Assembly: GCA_937967615.1 (NCBI GenBank)
Contig: CALCMJ010000066.1
Location: 1 to 33,652 of the forward strand
Direction: 5' to 3'
Length of the DNA: 33,652 nucleotides
From: an uncultured Saprospiraceae bacterium
GTDB taxonomy: Bacteria > Bacteroidota > Bacteroidia > Chitinophagales > Saprospiraceae
The notes beneath the pieces are model-generated. The model searched no databases and was not told where the DNA came from. It saw nothing but the letters and a program-made list of their open reading frames with translations. Made by a program: the position numbers and the translations under genes. Positions 1-7,628 of the stretch are shown piece after piece (position 1 is the stretch's first letter; each line of letters begins with the position of its first letter).

Positions 1-321
1 ATTAATATTACCACAGAATTCAATCCAGATATCTATATCCCCAATGTCTTTAGTCCTAACAATGATGGAAGTAACGACAATTTTACAATTTTTGGAAGCG
101 CAGCTCAGGTAGAAAAAGTACTCCTTTTGGAAATCTTTGACCGATGGGGCAACAGAGTATTTACAAATGAAGATTTTGATATTAATAGCACAGAGGAAGG
201 GTGGAACGGAAGTCTTAAAACTAAGCCAGCTGTGTCAGGTGTCTATGTTTTTTATACAATTGTTAAATTCAAAAATGGAGAACAACATACTTTTAACGGC
301 GACCTTACACTCCTCAGATAG
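1..321 (+). CDS. C-terminal end of a T9SS type B (gliding-associated) surface protein, 5' truncated by the window
   Basis: The frame is open from base 1 and stops at 319-321, so only the last 106 residues of a longer protein are visible. They form an almost complete gliding-motility-associated C-terminal domain (CHU_C / T9SS type B sorting domain). It opens with IPNVFSPNNDGSNDNF, continues through LEIFDRWGNRVF, then has a GWNG turn and SGVYVFY, and closes on a short strand ending in LTLLR. In Bacteroidota this domain is recognised by the type IX secretion system and directs large adhesin- or enzyme-like proteins across the outer membrane to the cell surface. The function of the missing upstream part cannot be told. 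No terminator is obvious right after the stop. The domain call is very secure; the protein identity is open. Confidence 0.9.
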   Translation: MNITTEFNPDIYIPNVFSPNNDGSNDNFTIFGSAAQVEKVLLLEIFDRWGNRVFTNEDFDINSTEEGWNGSLKTKPAVSGVYVFYTIVKFKNGEQHTFNGDLTLLR

Positions 322-426
322 TCTAATTGTATTTTCATGAAGTGCATATCTTTCTGCAAGATAGCTTACATCAACACCTGATTCTTGCGATTCTAATACG
401 ATACCTTATTGTCTACTTAGGTGGGG

Positions 427-585
427 ATGCTTACTTTGGGAAGATTGGTGTTTATTAACAATAGTGCAAATTTTATAAATGGTGAATATAATCTTGAAAC
501 AAAGCAATTCTTTGAAGAGGGGTTTTATTTCATGCAAATCCATCTTGAAGATTCTACCTATAGAACTAAAGTCAGAGTGAATTAA
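427..585 (+). pseudogene. Orphan remnant of a T9SS type A C-terminal sorting domain
   Basis: A 52-codon ATG-to-TAA frame reads LGRLVFINNSANF, then EEGFYFMQIHLED and TKVRVN at the end. This matches the last strands of a T9SS type A sorting domain: LGRLV strand, short loop, EGxYFxQI strand, basic terminal strand. The upstream half of such a domain, with its YPNP-like start, is missing. A TAG lies in frame two codons upstream (418-420), so no passenger protein is attached. The upstream sequence in other frames shows no sorting-domain start either. I read it as the tail of a deleted or degraded secreted-protein gene lying behind an intact type B tail. Expression as a tiny free peptide is possible but unsupported, since no signal peptide is present. 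Confidence 0.6.
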
Positions 586-870
586 TGCTCACAGACAGTT
601 TAGTTAATCAATGTCAGTATGTAAATGCGTGAGCTGCCTAGAGGGTGACAAGTCCGCAGGACCGAATGAACAATGAGCCCGGCAGGGAGCGACCCATAAT
701 GAAGGATCTTCCTGAATTATGTCCTGAGTGTAACGAAGGATTTAGGGCACGCCCAAAGATTTTCCTCGCTCTACATTCTCTTCCTCCTAGGCCATAATGT
801 TTCCTTCATCTTCGTTGTCAATTATCCAATGAATTCATAATTCTTAATACATAATTGATAACTTTGTCTT
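586..870. other. Gene-free stretch with GC-richer, hairpin-forming repeat-like element
   Basis: No coding frame is supported here. Bases 631-697 are visibly richer in G and C than their surroundings and fold on themselves. GTCC-GCA-GGAC (652-662) is a perfect small hairpin, and CTGCC (634-638) can pair with GGCAG (681-685) around it. Bases 701-745 then hold GAAGGATCTTCCTG and a TCCTGAGTGTAACGAAGGA segment whose ends are complementary. This resembles the dispersed TCCTGAGC-type intergenic repeats I recall from Bacteroidota genomes; that resemblance is from memory and unverified. It may be an intergenic repeat family member. Bases 750-870 are plain AT-rich leader sequence for the next gene. Confidence 0.4.
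859..866 (+). promoter_or_regulatory. Possible Bacteroidota -7 box before kdsA
   Basis: TAACTTTG matches the Bacteroidota sigma -7 consensus TAnnTTTG. It ends five bases before the kdsA ATG, so a transcript starting from it would be leaderless or nearly so. No TTG-type -33 element is found at the usual spacing, so chance occurrence in AT-rich DNA is quite possible. Confidence 0.25.
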
Positions 871-1677
871 ATGTCCAAATTGCAATACAATACCATTGGT
901 AAAGAAAAACTCCTCCTCATCGCTGGCCCCTGTGTCATTGAAGACGAAACATCACCCATGGCAATTGTAGATGGGATTCTTGAGCAAATTGAGGGATTGA
1001 ATGTAGATTTTGTATTTAAGGCATCTTACAGAAAAGCAAACCGATCAGCTTTAAGTTCATTCACAGGCATAGGTGATGAAAAGGCTCTGCATGTGATCAA
1101 TGATATCAAACAAAAATTTAATATCCCAGTAACAACAGATATACATGCGCATAATGAAGCAGCTTGGGCAGCTGAAGTTGTAGATATTTTACAAATACCT
1201 GCATTCCTGTGTAGACAAACCTCTCTTCTACTAGCTGCTGCAGAAACGGGAAAGATTGTTAATGTAAAAAAGGGGCAGTTTCTTTCTCCGGAGTCCATGC
1301 AGTTTGTTGTAGAAAAACTCAGGTCAGAGAACAATCAAATCATGTTGACAGAACGTGGAGTGAGTTTTGGATACCAAGACCTTCTCGTAGATGTCCGTTC
1401 CATCCCTAAGATGCAAAAGAACAATGTTCCAGTCATAATGGATTGTACGCATGCCCTTCAAAAACCTAATCAGTCCAAGGGAGTTACAGGAGGCGAACCA
1501 GAAATGATTTCTACCATTGCAAAATCAGCAGTGGCTGTAGGCGCGGATGGATTATTTATTGAATGCCACCCAGATCCATCAAATGCAAAGTCTGATGGAG
1601 CGAATATGCTTCCATTGTCAAACCTAAGAGCACTACTTATAGAGGTACTCAAAATCCGAAAGGCCTTAGAGGCATAA
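871..1677 (+). CDS. kdsA: 3-deoxy-8-phosphooctulonate (Kdo-8-phosphate) synthase, metal-dependent type
   Basis: Condenses phosphoenolpyruvate with D-arabinose 5-phosphate to give Kdo-8-phosphate (EC 2.5.1.55), the cytoplasmic step that supplies Kdo for the inner core of lipopolysaccharide. The 268 residues are full length for the family. Visible signatures are IAGPCVIE near the N-terminus, FKASYRKANRS, KGQFLSP, MDCTHALQKPN, TGGEPE and FIECHPDP-AKSDGANMLPL. The AGPC cysteine (Cys21), with the His of MDCTHALQ, the Glu of FIECHPDP and the Asp of SDGAN, corresponds to the metal-ligand set of the metal-dependent class. The E. coli-type enzyme has Asn in place of this Cys. The ATG is followed closely by the family start, with no better upstream start. 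The next gene begins one base after the stop, so the two are probably translated from one message. Confidence 0.96.
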   Translation: MSKLQYNTIGKEKLLLIAGPCVIEDETSPMAIVDGILEQIEGLNVDFVFKASYRKANRSALSSFTGIGDEKALHVINDIKQKFNIPVTTDIHAHNEAAWAAEVVDILQIPAFLCRQTSLLLAAAETGKIVNVKKGQFLSPESMQFVVEKLRSENNQIMLTERGVSFGYQDLLVDVRSIPKMQKNNVPVIMDCTHALQKPNQSKGVTGGEPEMISTIAKSAVAVGADGLFIECHPDPSNAKSDGANMLPLSNLRALLIEVLKIRKALEA

Positions 1678-1678
1678 T

Positions 1679-3220
1679 ATGAATCAAGTCGTAGAAATAA
1701 AAGTAGCACCAGAACATATCAATGATCTGGAGTATATCAATGCACTCCTTTTGAAAAAAATAAAAGGACTTAGGTCTGGGAATTGGCATATACAGAGAAG
1801 ATCAATAGATGCCAGACAGAAGAAATCCTTCTACCTCTTGCGTATACAAGAAGGGGAGAGAGAAAGTCGTTCATCACACAAAGATATCTTACGTGCTGCA
1901 AATGTTTCTGATGGAGAAGTGATACACATTATAGGGGCAGGACCAGCAGGATATTTTTCTGCGCTAGAATGTATTCGTTTAGGATTAAAACCTATTGTTC
2001 TTGAAAGAGGAAAAGATGTGCAACGTAGAAGAAGAGATCTAAAAGCAATCCAACAAGAACATACTGTAAATCCACACTCTAACTATTGTTTTGGAGAGGG
2101 TGGTGCTGGGACATACTCAGATGGCAAACTGTATACAAGATCACACAAGCGTGGTAAGATCCAAACAATTTTGGAACTGCTCTATGACCATGGTGCACCA
2201 GAAGATATACTCATGGATGCGCATCCGCACATTGGCTCAAATAAACTCCCTAAGATTATTGCAGAAGTCAGAGAGACAATTCTCGCAGCTGGAGGAGAGG
2301 TGCGTTTTGATGCTTTTGTGGCAGATATTAAGATAGAGAAAGGGCGAGTGTCAGAAGTGCATTTGGAATCTGAAGAAGTAATTCCTGTGAACAAATTGAT
2401 ACTTGCAACGGGGCATTCGGCCAGAGACATATTCTATTTATTAGAAAGTAAGGGGGTTAAGATTGAAGCAAAAGATTTTGCACTAGGACTGCGCATAGAA
2501 CATCCACAAGCATATGTGGACGAACGACAATATAGTGTTGCGCCTAGACCAGAAAATCTTCCGGCAGCACCTTATCGCTTAAACACTCAGGTTGATGATA
2601 ACGGTGTTTTTTCATTTTGTATGTGTCCTGGGGGATTAATTGTTCCAGCAGCAACTGCGCCAGGCGAACTTGTAGTCAATGGAATGAGTTTGTCAAAGAG
2701 AGATTCTCCTTACGCAAATTCTGGTTTGGTTACATCCGTCTCTATAACTGAGTTAAACAAATTAGGATATAAAGGAGCATTTGCCTGCCTTGATTTCCAA
2801 AAAGAGATTGAACAAAAGTTGTTTGAATATGGGGATGGTTCACAGAAAATACCTGCTCAGCGAGTGAAGGACTTTGTAAATGGCAAGAATTCTGAAAGCC
2901 TTCCTTCATGTTCTTATATTCCTGGTATTTATTCAGCGCCATTACATAGCTTGCTTCCAGAATTTATATATAATAGAATACGTCGAGGTATTTTGGTTTT
3001 TGATGGGAAAATGAAAAACTATCTGCATCCTGATGCCATTGTAGTAGGTATAGAATCCAGAACGAGTTCGCCCATCAGAATACCTAGAGACTTAGAAACT
3101 TGTCAGCATCCAGAAGTCAAAGGTCTTTATCCCTGTGGTGAAGGCGCTGGCTATGCAGGCGGAATACTAAGTGCGTGTATGGACGGAGTGCGGGTAGCTA
3201 AAGCGGTCATTTTACAGTAA
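1679..3220 (+). CDS. FAD-dependent dehydrogenase of the COG2509 (uncharacterised) family
   Basis: This 513-aa protein is a flavoprotein of the family usually annotated 'FAD-dependent protein' or NAD(P)/FAD-dependent oxidoreductase (COG2509). Residues 1-80 form a small N-terminal domain rich in basic residues (KGLRSGNWHIQRRSIDARQKK), as usual for the family. A dinucleotide-binding loop follows with GAGPAG (Gly86, Gly88, Gly91) and an acidic end in VLERG. The family block CFGEGGAGTYSDGKLYTR follows. The C-terminus, GLYPCGEGAGYAGGILSA then a helix, is the second FAD-contacting motif. No membrane segment or signal peptide is seen, so it is cytoplasmic. The substrate is unknown for the family. It starts one base after kdsA, which suggests translational coupling, but no known biochemical link to Kdo synthesis is visible. 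Confidence 0.88.
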   Translation: MNQVVEIKVAPEHINDLEYINALLLKKIKGLRSGNWHIQRRSIDARQKKSFYLLRIQEGERESRSSHKDILRAANVSDGEVIHIIGAGPAGYFSALECIRLGLKPIVLERGKDVQRRRRDLKAIQQEHTVNPHSNYCFGEGGAGTYSDGKLYTRSHKRGKIQTILELLYDHGAPEDILMDAHPHIGSNKLPKIIAEVRETILAAGGEVRFDAFVADIKIEKGRVSEVHLESEEVIPVNKLILATGHSARDIFYLLESKGVKIEAKDFALGLRIEHPQAYVDERQYSVAPRPENLPAAPYRLNTQVDDNGVFSFCMCPGGLIVPAATAPGELVVNGMSLSKRDSPYANSGLVTSVSITELNKLGYKGAFACLDFQKEIEQKLFEYGDGSQKIPAQRVKDFVNGKNSESLPSCSYIPGIYSAPLHSLLPEFIYNRIRRGILVFDGKMKNYLHPDAIVVGIESRTSSPIRIPRDLETCQHPEVKGLYPCGEGAGYAGGILSACMDGVRVAKAVILQ

Positions 3221-3229
3221 GATAATGTC

Positions 3230-3260
3230 AAAAAAAAAAGCGAGAAATTTCTTTCTCGCT
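3230..3260 (-). terminator. Intrinsic terminator oriented for minus-strand transcripts
   Basis: AGCGAGAAA (3239-3247) and TTTCTCGCT (3252-3260) form a 9-bp perfect stem with a 4-nt loop. The run of A at 3230-3239 becomes a T tract after the stem on the minus strand, which is the correct polarity for transcripts coming from the DUF1080 gene side. On the plus strand it has no T tract behind it (GGTAAGC follows), though the stem may still help end the kdsA unit. Confidence 0.8.
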
Positions 3261-3272
3261 GGTAAGCTTAAT

Positions 3273-3436
3273 AAGGGTGTTAATATGCGTAAAGGGTGTT
3301 TGCTAATTCTTTTTTAGTAAGTCTTTAAAATTAGGGTGTTATAACTGGGATTGTTTCCATAATAAAAATAGTTTAAAGGGGTTTTGTAAAAGGGTGTAAT
3401 TATAAAATCAGTAAGAGGAATTTGAGTAAGGGTGTT
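3273..3436. repeat. Five spaced copies of an AGGGTGT motif
   Basis: AAGGGTGTT or a one-base variant occurs at 3273-3281, 3292-3300, 3332-3340 (TAGGGTGTT), 3390-3398 (AAGGGTGTA) and 3428-3436. Start-to-start distances are 19, 40, 58 and 38 bases, close to 1, 2, 3 and 2 times 19-20. An inverted copy (CACCCTT, 3484-3490) lies 48 bases further on. The sequence between copies is not conserved. On the minus strand this lies between the DUF1080 stop and the terminator at 3230-3260, so it could be a 3' untranslated region, a small RNA or a phased binding-site cluster. Confidence 0.6.
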
Positions 3437-3670
3437 AAGTGTATTTAACCAATAAAATTTAAATCCGTGTTTCATTCTCATTTCACCCTTAAGACGCAAG
3501 AAGAATTGTTACCCACAATTTAGAAGTGAGAATTGATAAGTAGTTTACAATTTTACTTCAAGTGCTTGTTATAAGTGACTAGGATATCCCAAGAATCTTG
3601 AGTTATGATAGTTATTACATTTTGCTTTCATGAAATATACAGGAGCTTCTAAAAGCGGAATTGATGTTTT
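3437..3670. other. Gene-free stretch downstream of the DUF1080 gene
   Basis: AT-rich sequence with stops in all frames at short intervals. A short inverted repeat CAAGAATCTTG and the inverted AAGGGTG copy at 3484-3490 are the only structures noted. A 61-codon minus-strand frame spans 3314-3499 but has low-complexity Asn/Thr/Leu/Tyr content created by the repeats, and I do not call it a gene. Confidence 0.5.
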
Positions 3671-4879
3671 TTAATACTGCTTGTGTTTGATACTCCGTAA
3701 ATATGCTCCTGTCCCTTTAACTCTAAAGATTAACTGTGAATTACTCGTTACATCAGCTACATCTTTAATCTTATAATCAAGAACGAGTGTGTTATTTAAC
3801 CAATGCTGCACATTTCCATCCTTCCGAATGATATGGACCTGAGACCATTGGTTATACAGGCGCATAGGTTTTGCTCTTTCAGGATTTGATAGATTCATGG
3901 CTTGCATTTTCCCTAAAAGCCCCCCAGTTTTTTGGTTGTTCATTTCTACGCTCGGAACATTCATGTCATCAAGTATAGAATATTCTAAAGTTGTCTTGCC
4001 GTCTAAGCTCTTACCGTACTCAATAGAAGCAGCTTCTCCTTTGTTTATTCTGTATTCCAATTTTAATTCAAAATCTCCAGATACATTTCCTAGTTGAAAT
4101 TGTCCTGTAAGTTTATTTTTGCTACTTAATAATCCTTTTGGGATTGACCATCCTTGCGCAATCTCATGGGAGCTTAGATTGTTAGGTAAGAGATTTATTT
4201 CGAAAGCATCCTCACTTAATTTTACTCGATGTTTTTCAAGATTTTCTGTGCGCAATTGAATATCCTTCCACTGCACCATAGTCCCTGCTAGTTGCTCATC
4301 TGATATGGAATGTACTTGCAATCCTATTATTCCAGCTGTGGTCACAGTATCTAATAAATTGGCAGTATTCACACCATTGACCCAAACTCGTATACTCTCA
4401 TCTATTGCTTCTATATGATATGAATTCCATACACCATTTCTAAATGCAGATCTTCCTGCTTCGTTATGTGCAAGATTGTGTATCCAGCCCCTCCCGTTTT
4501 CTTCATAAATACCACCACTCCAAGCACGGTCACTTGGATCAATCTCAACTTGATACCCTTTTATTGCCTCCCCATCATTTACTTGGATAGGATAACTACG
4601 GATTTGTACGCCTGAATTGAGTCTAGGATCTATAGAGACTTGAAAGTCGAGGATGAAATTCTTATACGTTTCTTTTGTGCAAAGAAACGTATTGGCTGTA
4701 CCCATTTTCGCATGTCCTGTAAGTACAGCATTTTCAATTGTATATTCAGCATCACCGCCCCGTGTTTCCCATAAAGACAAACTGGCGTCCTCAAGTAAAT
4801 TGATGCCTACATCTTTTTTACATCCTAATAAAATTAGAACCAATAGTAAAAATAAATAATTGAAATTGAATAACTGCAT
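3671..4879 (-). CDS. Lipoprotein with two DUF1080 (3-keto-disaccharide hydrolase-like) domains
   Basis: This 402-aa exported lipoprotein has a hydrophobic leader and a lipobox LLGC, with Cys20 as the probable lipidated residue. Residues about 30-215 are a DUF1080 (PF06439) domain: SLWETRGGDAEYTIENAVLTG, NFILDFQVSIDPRLNSGVQIRS, GYQVEIDPSDRAWSGGIYEE, WNSYHIEAIDESIRVWVNG and GIIGLQVHS. The fold is concanavalin-like, and some members act on 3-keto-glycosides. Residues about 225-400 repeat the pattern more loosely (FELKLEYRINKGEAASIEYG, WSQVHIIRKDGNVQHWLNN), so this looks like a tandem pair. It is divergent from the CxxCH lipoprotein gene across 248 bp. Such proteins often accompany oxidative sugar pathways together with heme-binding CxxCH proteins, so extracytoplasmic carbohydrate breakdown is a reasonable inference. 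The substrate is unknown. Confidence 0.85.
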   Translation of the reverse strand: MQLFNFNYLFLLLVLILLGCKKDVGINLLEDASLSLWETRGGDAEYTIENAVLTGHAKMGTANTFLCTKETYKNFILDFQVSIDPRLNSGVQIRSYPIQVNDGEAIKGYQVEIDPSDRAWSGGIYEENGRGWIHNLAHNEAGRSAFRNGVWNSYHIEAIDESIRVWVNGVNTANLLDTVTTAGIIGLQVHSISDEQLAGTMVQWKDIQLRTENLEKHRVKLSEDAFEINLLPNNLSSHEIAQGWSIPKGLLSSKNKLTGQFQLGNVSGDFELKLEYRINKGEAASIEYGKSLDGKTTLEYSILDDMNVPSVEMNNQKTGGLLGKMQAMNLSNPERAKPMRLYNQWSQVHIIRKDGNVQHWLNNTLVLDYKIKDVADVTSNSQLIFRVKGTGAYLRSIKHKQY

Positions 4880-5127
4880 GCACTTTTTTTTGAATAATGA
4901 TCTTAATAATACGTAATTTCTACATCCCTATTTAGTATGATGATAAATATGCTATAGAATTTTAATGTTGTCAAATATTATTGATAATCCACCGGAGAAC
5001 TAATTAAATCAACTTATTATTAAAACTTATATAATCAAAGGAATAAGATAGGTGGCATAAGATATTTTTATATCATTTAAGCAGTGACGAATGGTCATAA
5101 TTTCAATTAAAACCCTATATTTCATAA
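4880..5127. promoter_or_regulatory. Divergent promoter region between DUF1080 and CxxCH lipoprotein genes
   Basis: These 248 non-coding bases separate two genes that are transcribed away from each other, so promoters for both must lie here. A small perfect inverted repeat, GATAT-TTTT-ATATC, sits at 5061-5074. TATATTTC at 5113-5120 is one base off the TAnnTTTG -7 consensus just before the plus-strand ATG. No clear regulator site is recognised. Confidence 0.5.
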
Positions 5128-7365
5128 ATGCGATTTCCTCTACTGATCATCATATTCCTCACTGCATGTTCATCTGAAAAAAAGACAGATCTGAGCAGCT
5201 ATAATGTGCCTAAAGGAAAGACTCTAGAAATTATTGCAGAAGAACCCATGTTGAATGCACCTGTAGCATTAGATTTTGATGAACACGGCAGAATTTGGGT
5301 TTTGGAAATGCCTGCCTATATGCCTAATATTGAAGGTACAGGAGAAAGTGAAGCAATCAACGCAATAAAAATATTATCTGATACAGATAACGATGGTCTT
5401 ATAGACAGTTCGCATACATTCTTAGATGGCCTTGTTTTACCAAGAACAATTTGCCTAGCATATGGTGGACTTATTTATGCGGAGCCACCCAATTTATGGT
5501 TTGTTGAAATTAATGAGAGTAAGCCAGGGAATAGAACTCTAATTGATTCTACTTATGCCGTAGATGGAAATGTTGAGCACATGCCCAACTCTCTTACTTG
5601 GAACATGGATAACTGGCTCTACAGTAGTAGTTCAAACACCAGATACAAACGCAAGGAAGGAAAATGGCTAAAAGAATTTACGACACCTAGAGGGCAGTGG
5701 GGACTGACAAAAGATAACTACGGACGTCTTATCTATAATACAAATTCTTTATTGTTAGCTAGTGACCAAATATTACCAAATGCATTGTTTAAAAACGAGT
5801 TTCTGAAACTCCAAGAAAACAACTTGCAAATACTCACGGAGAATCAAGATGTATATCCGCTTCAAGCAACTGCCGTAAATAGAGGGTATCAAGCAGATGT
5901 ATTAGATTCTTTAGGACTCTTACAGAGTGCAACCTCAGCATGTGCGCCGCTTTATTGTAGAGATAAATTTGTGGATGATTGGCAGGATTGTGCCTTTGTA
6001 GCTCTGCCAGAAATTAATTCGATAAAGAAGTTGAATCTTTCACGAAATGGATTGTCAACCTTTGCTGCAGCATCAGATACAACATCAGAATACCTAAGTG
6101 CTACTGATGAGGGATTTAGACCAGTGCATTTGAAGATGGGGCCAGATGGAAATATGTACATCGTGGATATGCACAGAGGAATTATCCAACACAAAGCATA
6201 TATGACATCCTACCTTAGAGAGAAAATTTTGAATACGGGATTGGATAAAATTAGAGAGCAGGGTAGGATACTCAGATTGTCTTCAACGGATAATGAACTT
6301 AGATCTTTGGCATTTAATGTTGAGGATGACGCCATGGCTTTCTTGTATTCTAAGAATTCATTTTTGAGAGATAAGGCGCAACATAGTATCGTTTACCAAA
6401 ACAAGAAAGAATTTATTCCTCGTTTAAAAGAAAATCTAAAAAAGAATCTTGGCGAAATAAATTTGCTGCATACGCTTTGGACACTTGAGGGTCTTGATGC
6501 ATTGACTGAATATGACTTACTAGATTTACTCGCAAGTAATTATGTACATCTACGATATCATGTAATGCATATTCTTAGTAACAGAAAAAAGATCGTTAAT
6601 AAAAAATGGCTGCTCAATATTGTGAATACATTTATAGAAAGAGCAGACCCAGAAACAGATTATGCAATAGCGAGCCACTTGGCAAGTTTAAGACTGAGAG
6701 GACCTATAGGCTTAAGTCGAGATTACAGAAGAATCTTATTGCGAAATGATACAAGCAGAATGTTTATTGAAGCAATCTTAGCTGATTCTAAAGATTGGTC
6801 ACCTCAGTTGCTCAGAAGTTTAAAGATGCGCAATGATTCTAGCTTTCATGTTTTTCAAGATGGTTTAGAAACTATGCTATTAAGAAAGAAAAGACAAAAT
6901 CCAGTGTATTATTATAATGAAAGTCTGCGGCTGGAAGATAGACGCACAGTAGGCATGTCACTTTATATAAAACATTGTTCATCATGTCATGGTATTGATG
7001 GAGAGGGTAAGAAGGATATTGCTCCTCCTTTATTGGATTCCGATTTTGTTTCTGATAGGGATGAGAAACTTATTCTAGTCACCCTTCATGGAATGACTGG
7101 TCCACTAACTATTAATGGTAAAAAGTTTGAATTTAATACTGGGATGGCTGGTCTGAATGATAACAACGAATTGGATGATGCGGATATTAAGGATATCTTA
7201 CATTATGTGCGTAACGCGTTTAATTCAGCACCGTATTCTATAACTGAAGATAAAGTCTGCCATCTGCGTAATTTTCCACCTGGGAAAAATGAAGCGTTTA
7301 CAGAAGAAAGTCTGGAACAGACATTAAAAGAAATAGATGCTTTAGGAATTTTTGAAGAAGAGTAA
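5128..7365 (+). CDS. PVC-type heme-binding CxxCH lipoprotein: sorbosone-dehydrogenase-like propeller plus cytochrome c
   Basis: The 745-aa lipoprotein has a short leader and lipobox LTAC (Cys14). Residues about 25-370 are the membrane-bound dehydrogenase / sorbosone-dehydrogenase-like beta-propeller (PVALDFDEHGRIWVLEMPAY, DTDNDGLIDSSHTFLDGL, VEHMPNSLTWNMDNWLY, GFRPVHLKMGPDGNMYIVD). A helical, HEAT-like middle part follows (about 400-590). A cytochrome c domain begins near 605, with the heme-attachment motif CSSCH at 617-621 and a probable axial Met673 in NTGMAGL. This architecture is common in Planctomycetes and Bacteroidota. It is thought to oxidise sugars or alcohols outside the cytoplasmic membrane and pass electrons through the heme. 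Divergence from a DUF1080 gene fits a carbohydrate role. Full length, no disruption. Confidence 0.88.
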   Translation: MRFPLLIIIFLTACSSEKKTDLSSYNVPKGKTLEIIAEEPMLNAPVALDFDEHGRIWVLEMPAYMPNIEGTGESEAINAIKILSDTDNDGLIDSSHTFLDGLVLPRTICLAYGGLIYAEPPNLWFVEINESKPGNRTLIDSTYAVDGNVEHMPNSLTWNMDNWLYSSSSNTRYKRKEGKWLKEFTTPRGQWGLTKDNYGRLIYNTNSLLLASDQILPNALFKNEFLKLQENNLQILTENQDVYPLQATAVNRGYQADVLDSLGLLQSATSACAPLYCRDKFVDDWQDCAFVALPEINSIKKLNLSRNGLSTFAAASDTTSEYLSATDEGFRPVHLKMGPDGNMYIVDMHRGIIQHKAYMTSYLREKILNTGLDKIREQGRILRLSSTDNELRSLAFNVEDDAMAFLYSKNSFLRDKAQHSIVYQNKKEFIPRLKENLKKNLGEINLLHTLWTLEGLDALTEYDLLDLLASNYVHLRYHVMHILSNRKKIVNKKWLLNIVNTFIERADPETDYAIASHLASLRLRGPIGLSRDYRRILLRNDTSRMFIEAILADSKDWSPQLLRSLKMRNDSSFHVFQDGLETMLLRKKRQNPVYYYNESLRLEDRRTVGMSLYIKHCSSCHGIDGEGKKDIAPPLLDSDFVSDRDEKLILVTLHGMTGPLTINGKKFEFNTGMAGLNDNNELDDADIKDILHYVRNAFNSAPYSITEDKVCHLRNFPPGKNEAFTEESLEQTLKEIDALGIFEEE

Positions 7366-7461
7366 TTATTTTCACACAGTCTCTTTTCTACTTTTTTCAA
7401 AGATTTAGTTAGGCCTATTTTCCCGTCTATGTGAATTTCGTATCCATTTATAAATTTTATG

Positions 7462-7503
7462 AACCTAAGCTTGGGTTAATAGGTGACAATCCCGTTTTTT
7501 TTT
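7462..7503 (+). terminator. Possible weak terminator after the CxxCH lipoprotein gene
   Basis: An imperfect palindrome AACCTAAGCTTGGGTT (7462-7477) is followed by a GGGTT...AATCCC pairing and then nine T residues (7495-7503). The stem is short and bulged, so this is only a candidate. The rest of the 7366-7628 gap is AT-rich without coding potential. Confidence 0.35.
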
Positions 7504-7572
7504 GATAAAAAACTAATCGACAAAAGCATTTCAATACTCGTTTAAAATTTAGGAACTAATATAAATTACGTA

Positions 7573-7580
7573 TAAATTTG
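7573..7580 (+). promoter_or_regulatory. Possible -7 promoter box of the TonB-dependent receptor gene
   Basis: TAAATTTG fits the Bacteroidota -7 consensus TAnnTTTG and lies 48 bases before the ATG, giving a normal leader of about 40 bases. No clear TTTG -33 element is seen about 20 bases upstream. Confidence 0.35.
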
Positions 7581-7628
7581 TTGTAATTCTTTTGTTCAAT
7601 CGCAAAAGAAAAATAAAATTTAGAACAA

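Noticed and set aside
1026-1334. 102-codon minus-strand frame within kdsA
   Set aside because: kdsA motifs cover the same bases on the plus strand; composition is that of a shadow frame.
3273-3436. CRISPR-like array from the repeated AGGGTGT motif
   Set aside because: The motif is only 8-9 bases, spacing is uneven from 19 to 58, and no cas gene is present.
3314-3499. 61-codon minus-strand frame as a small gene
   Set aside because: Its Asn/Thr/Leu/Tyr-rich residues come from the repeated AACACCCT motifs; no signal, domain or start context supports it.
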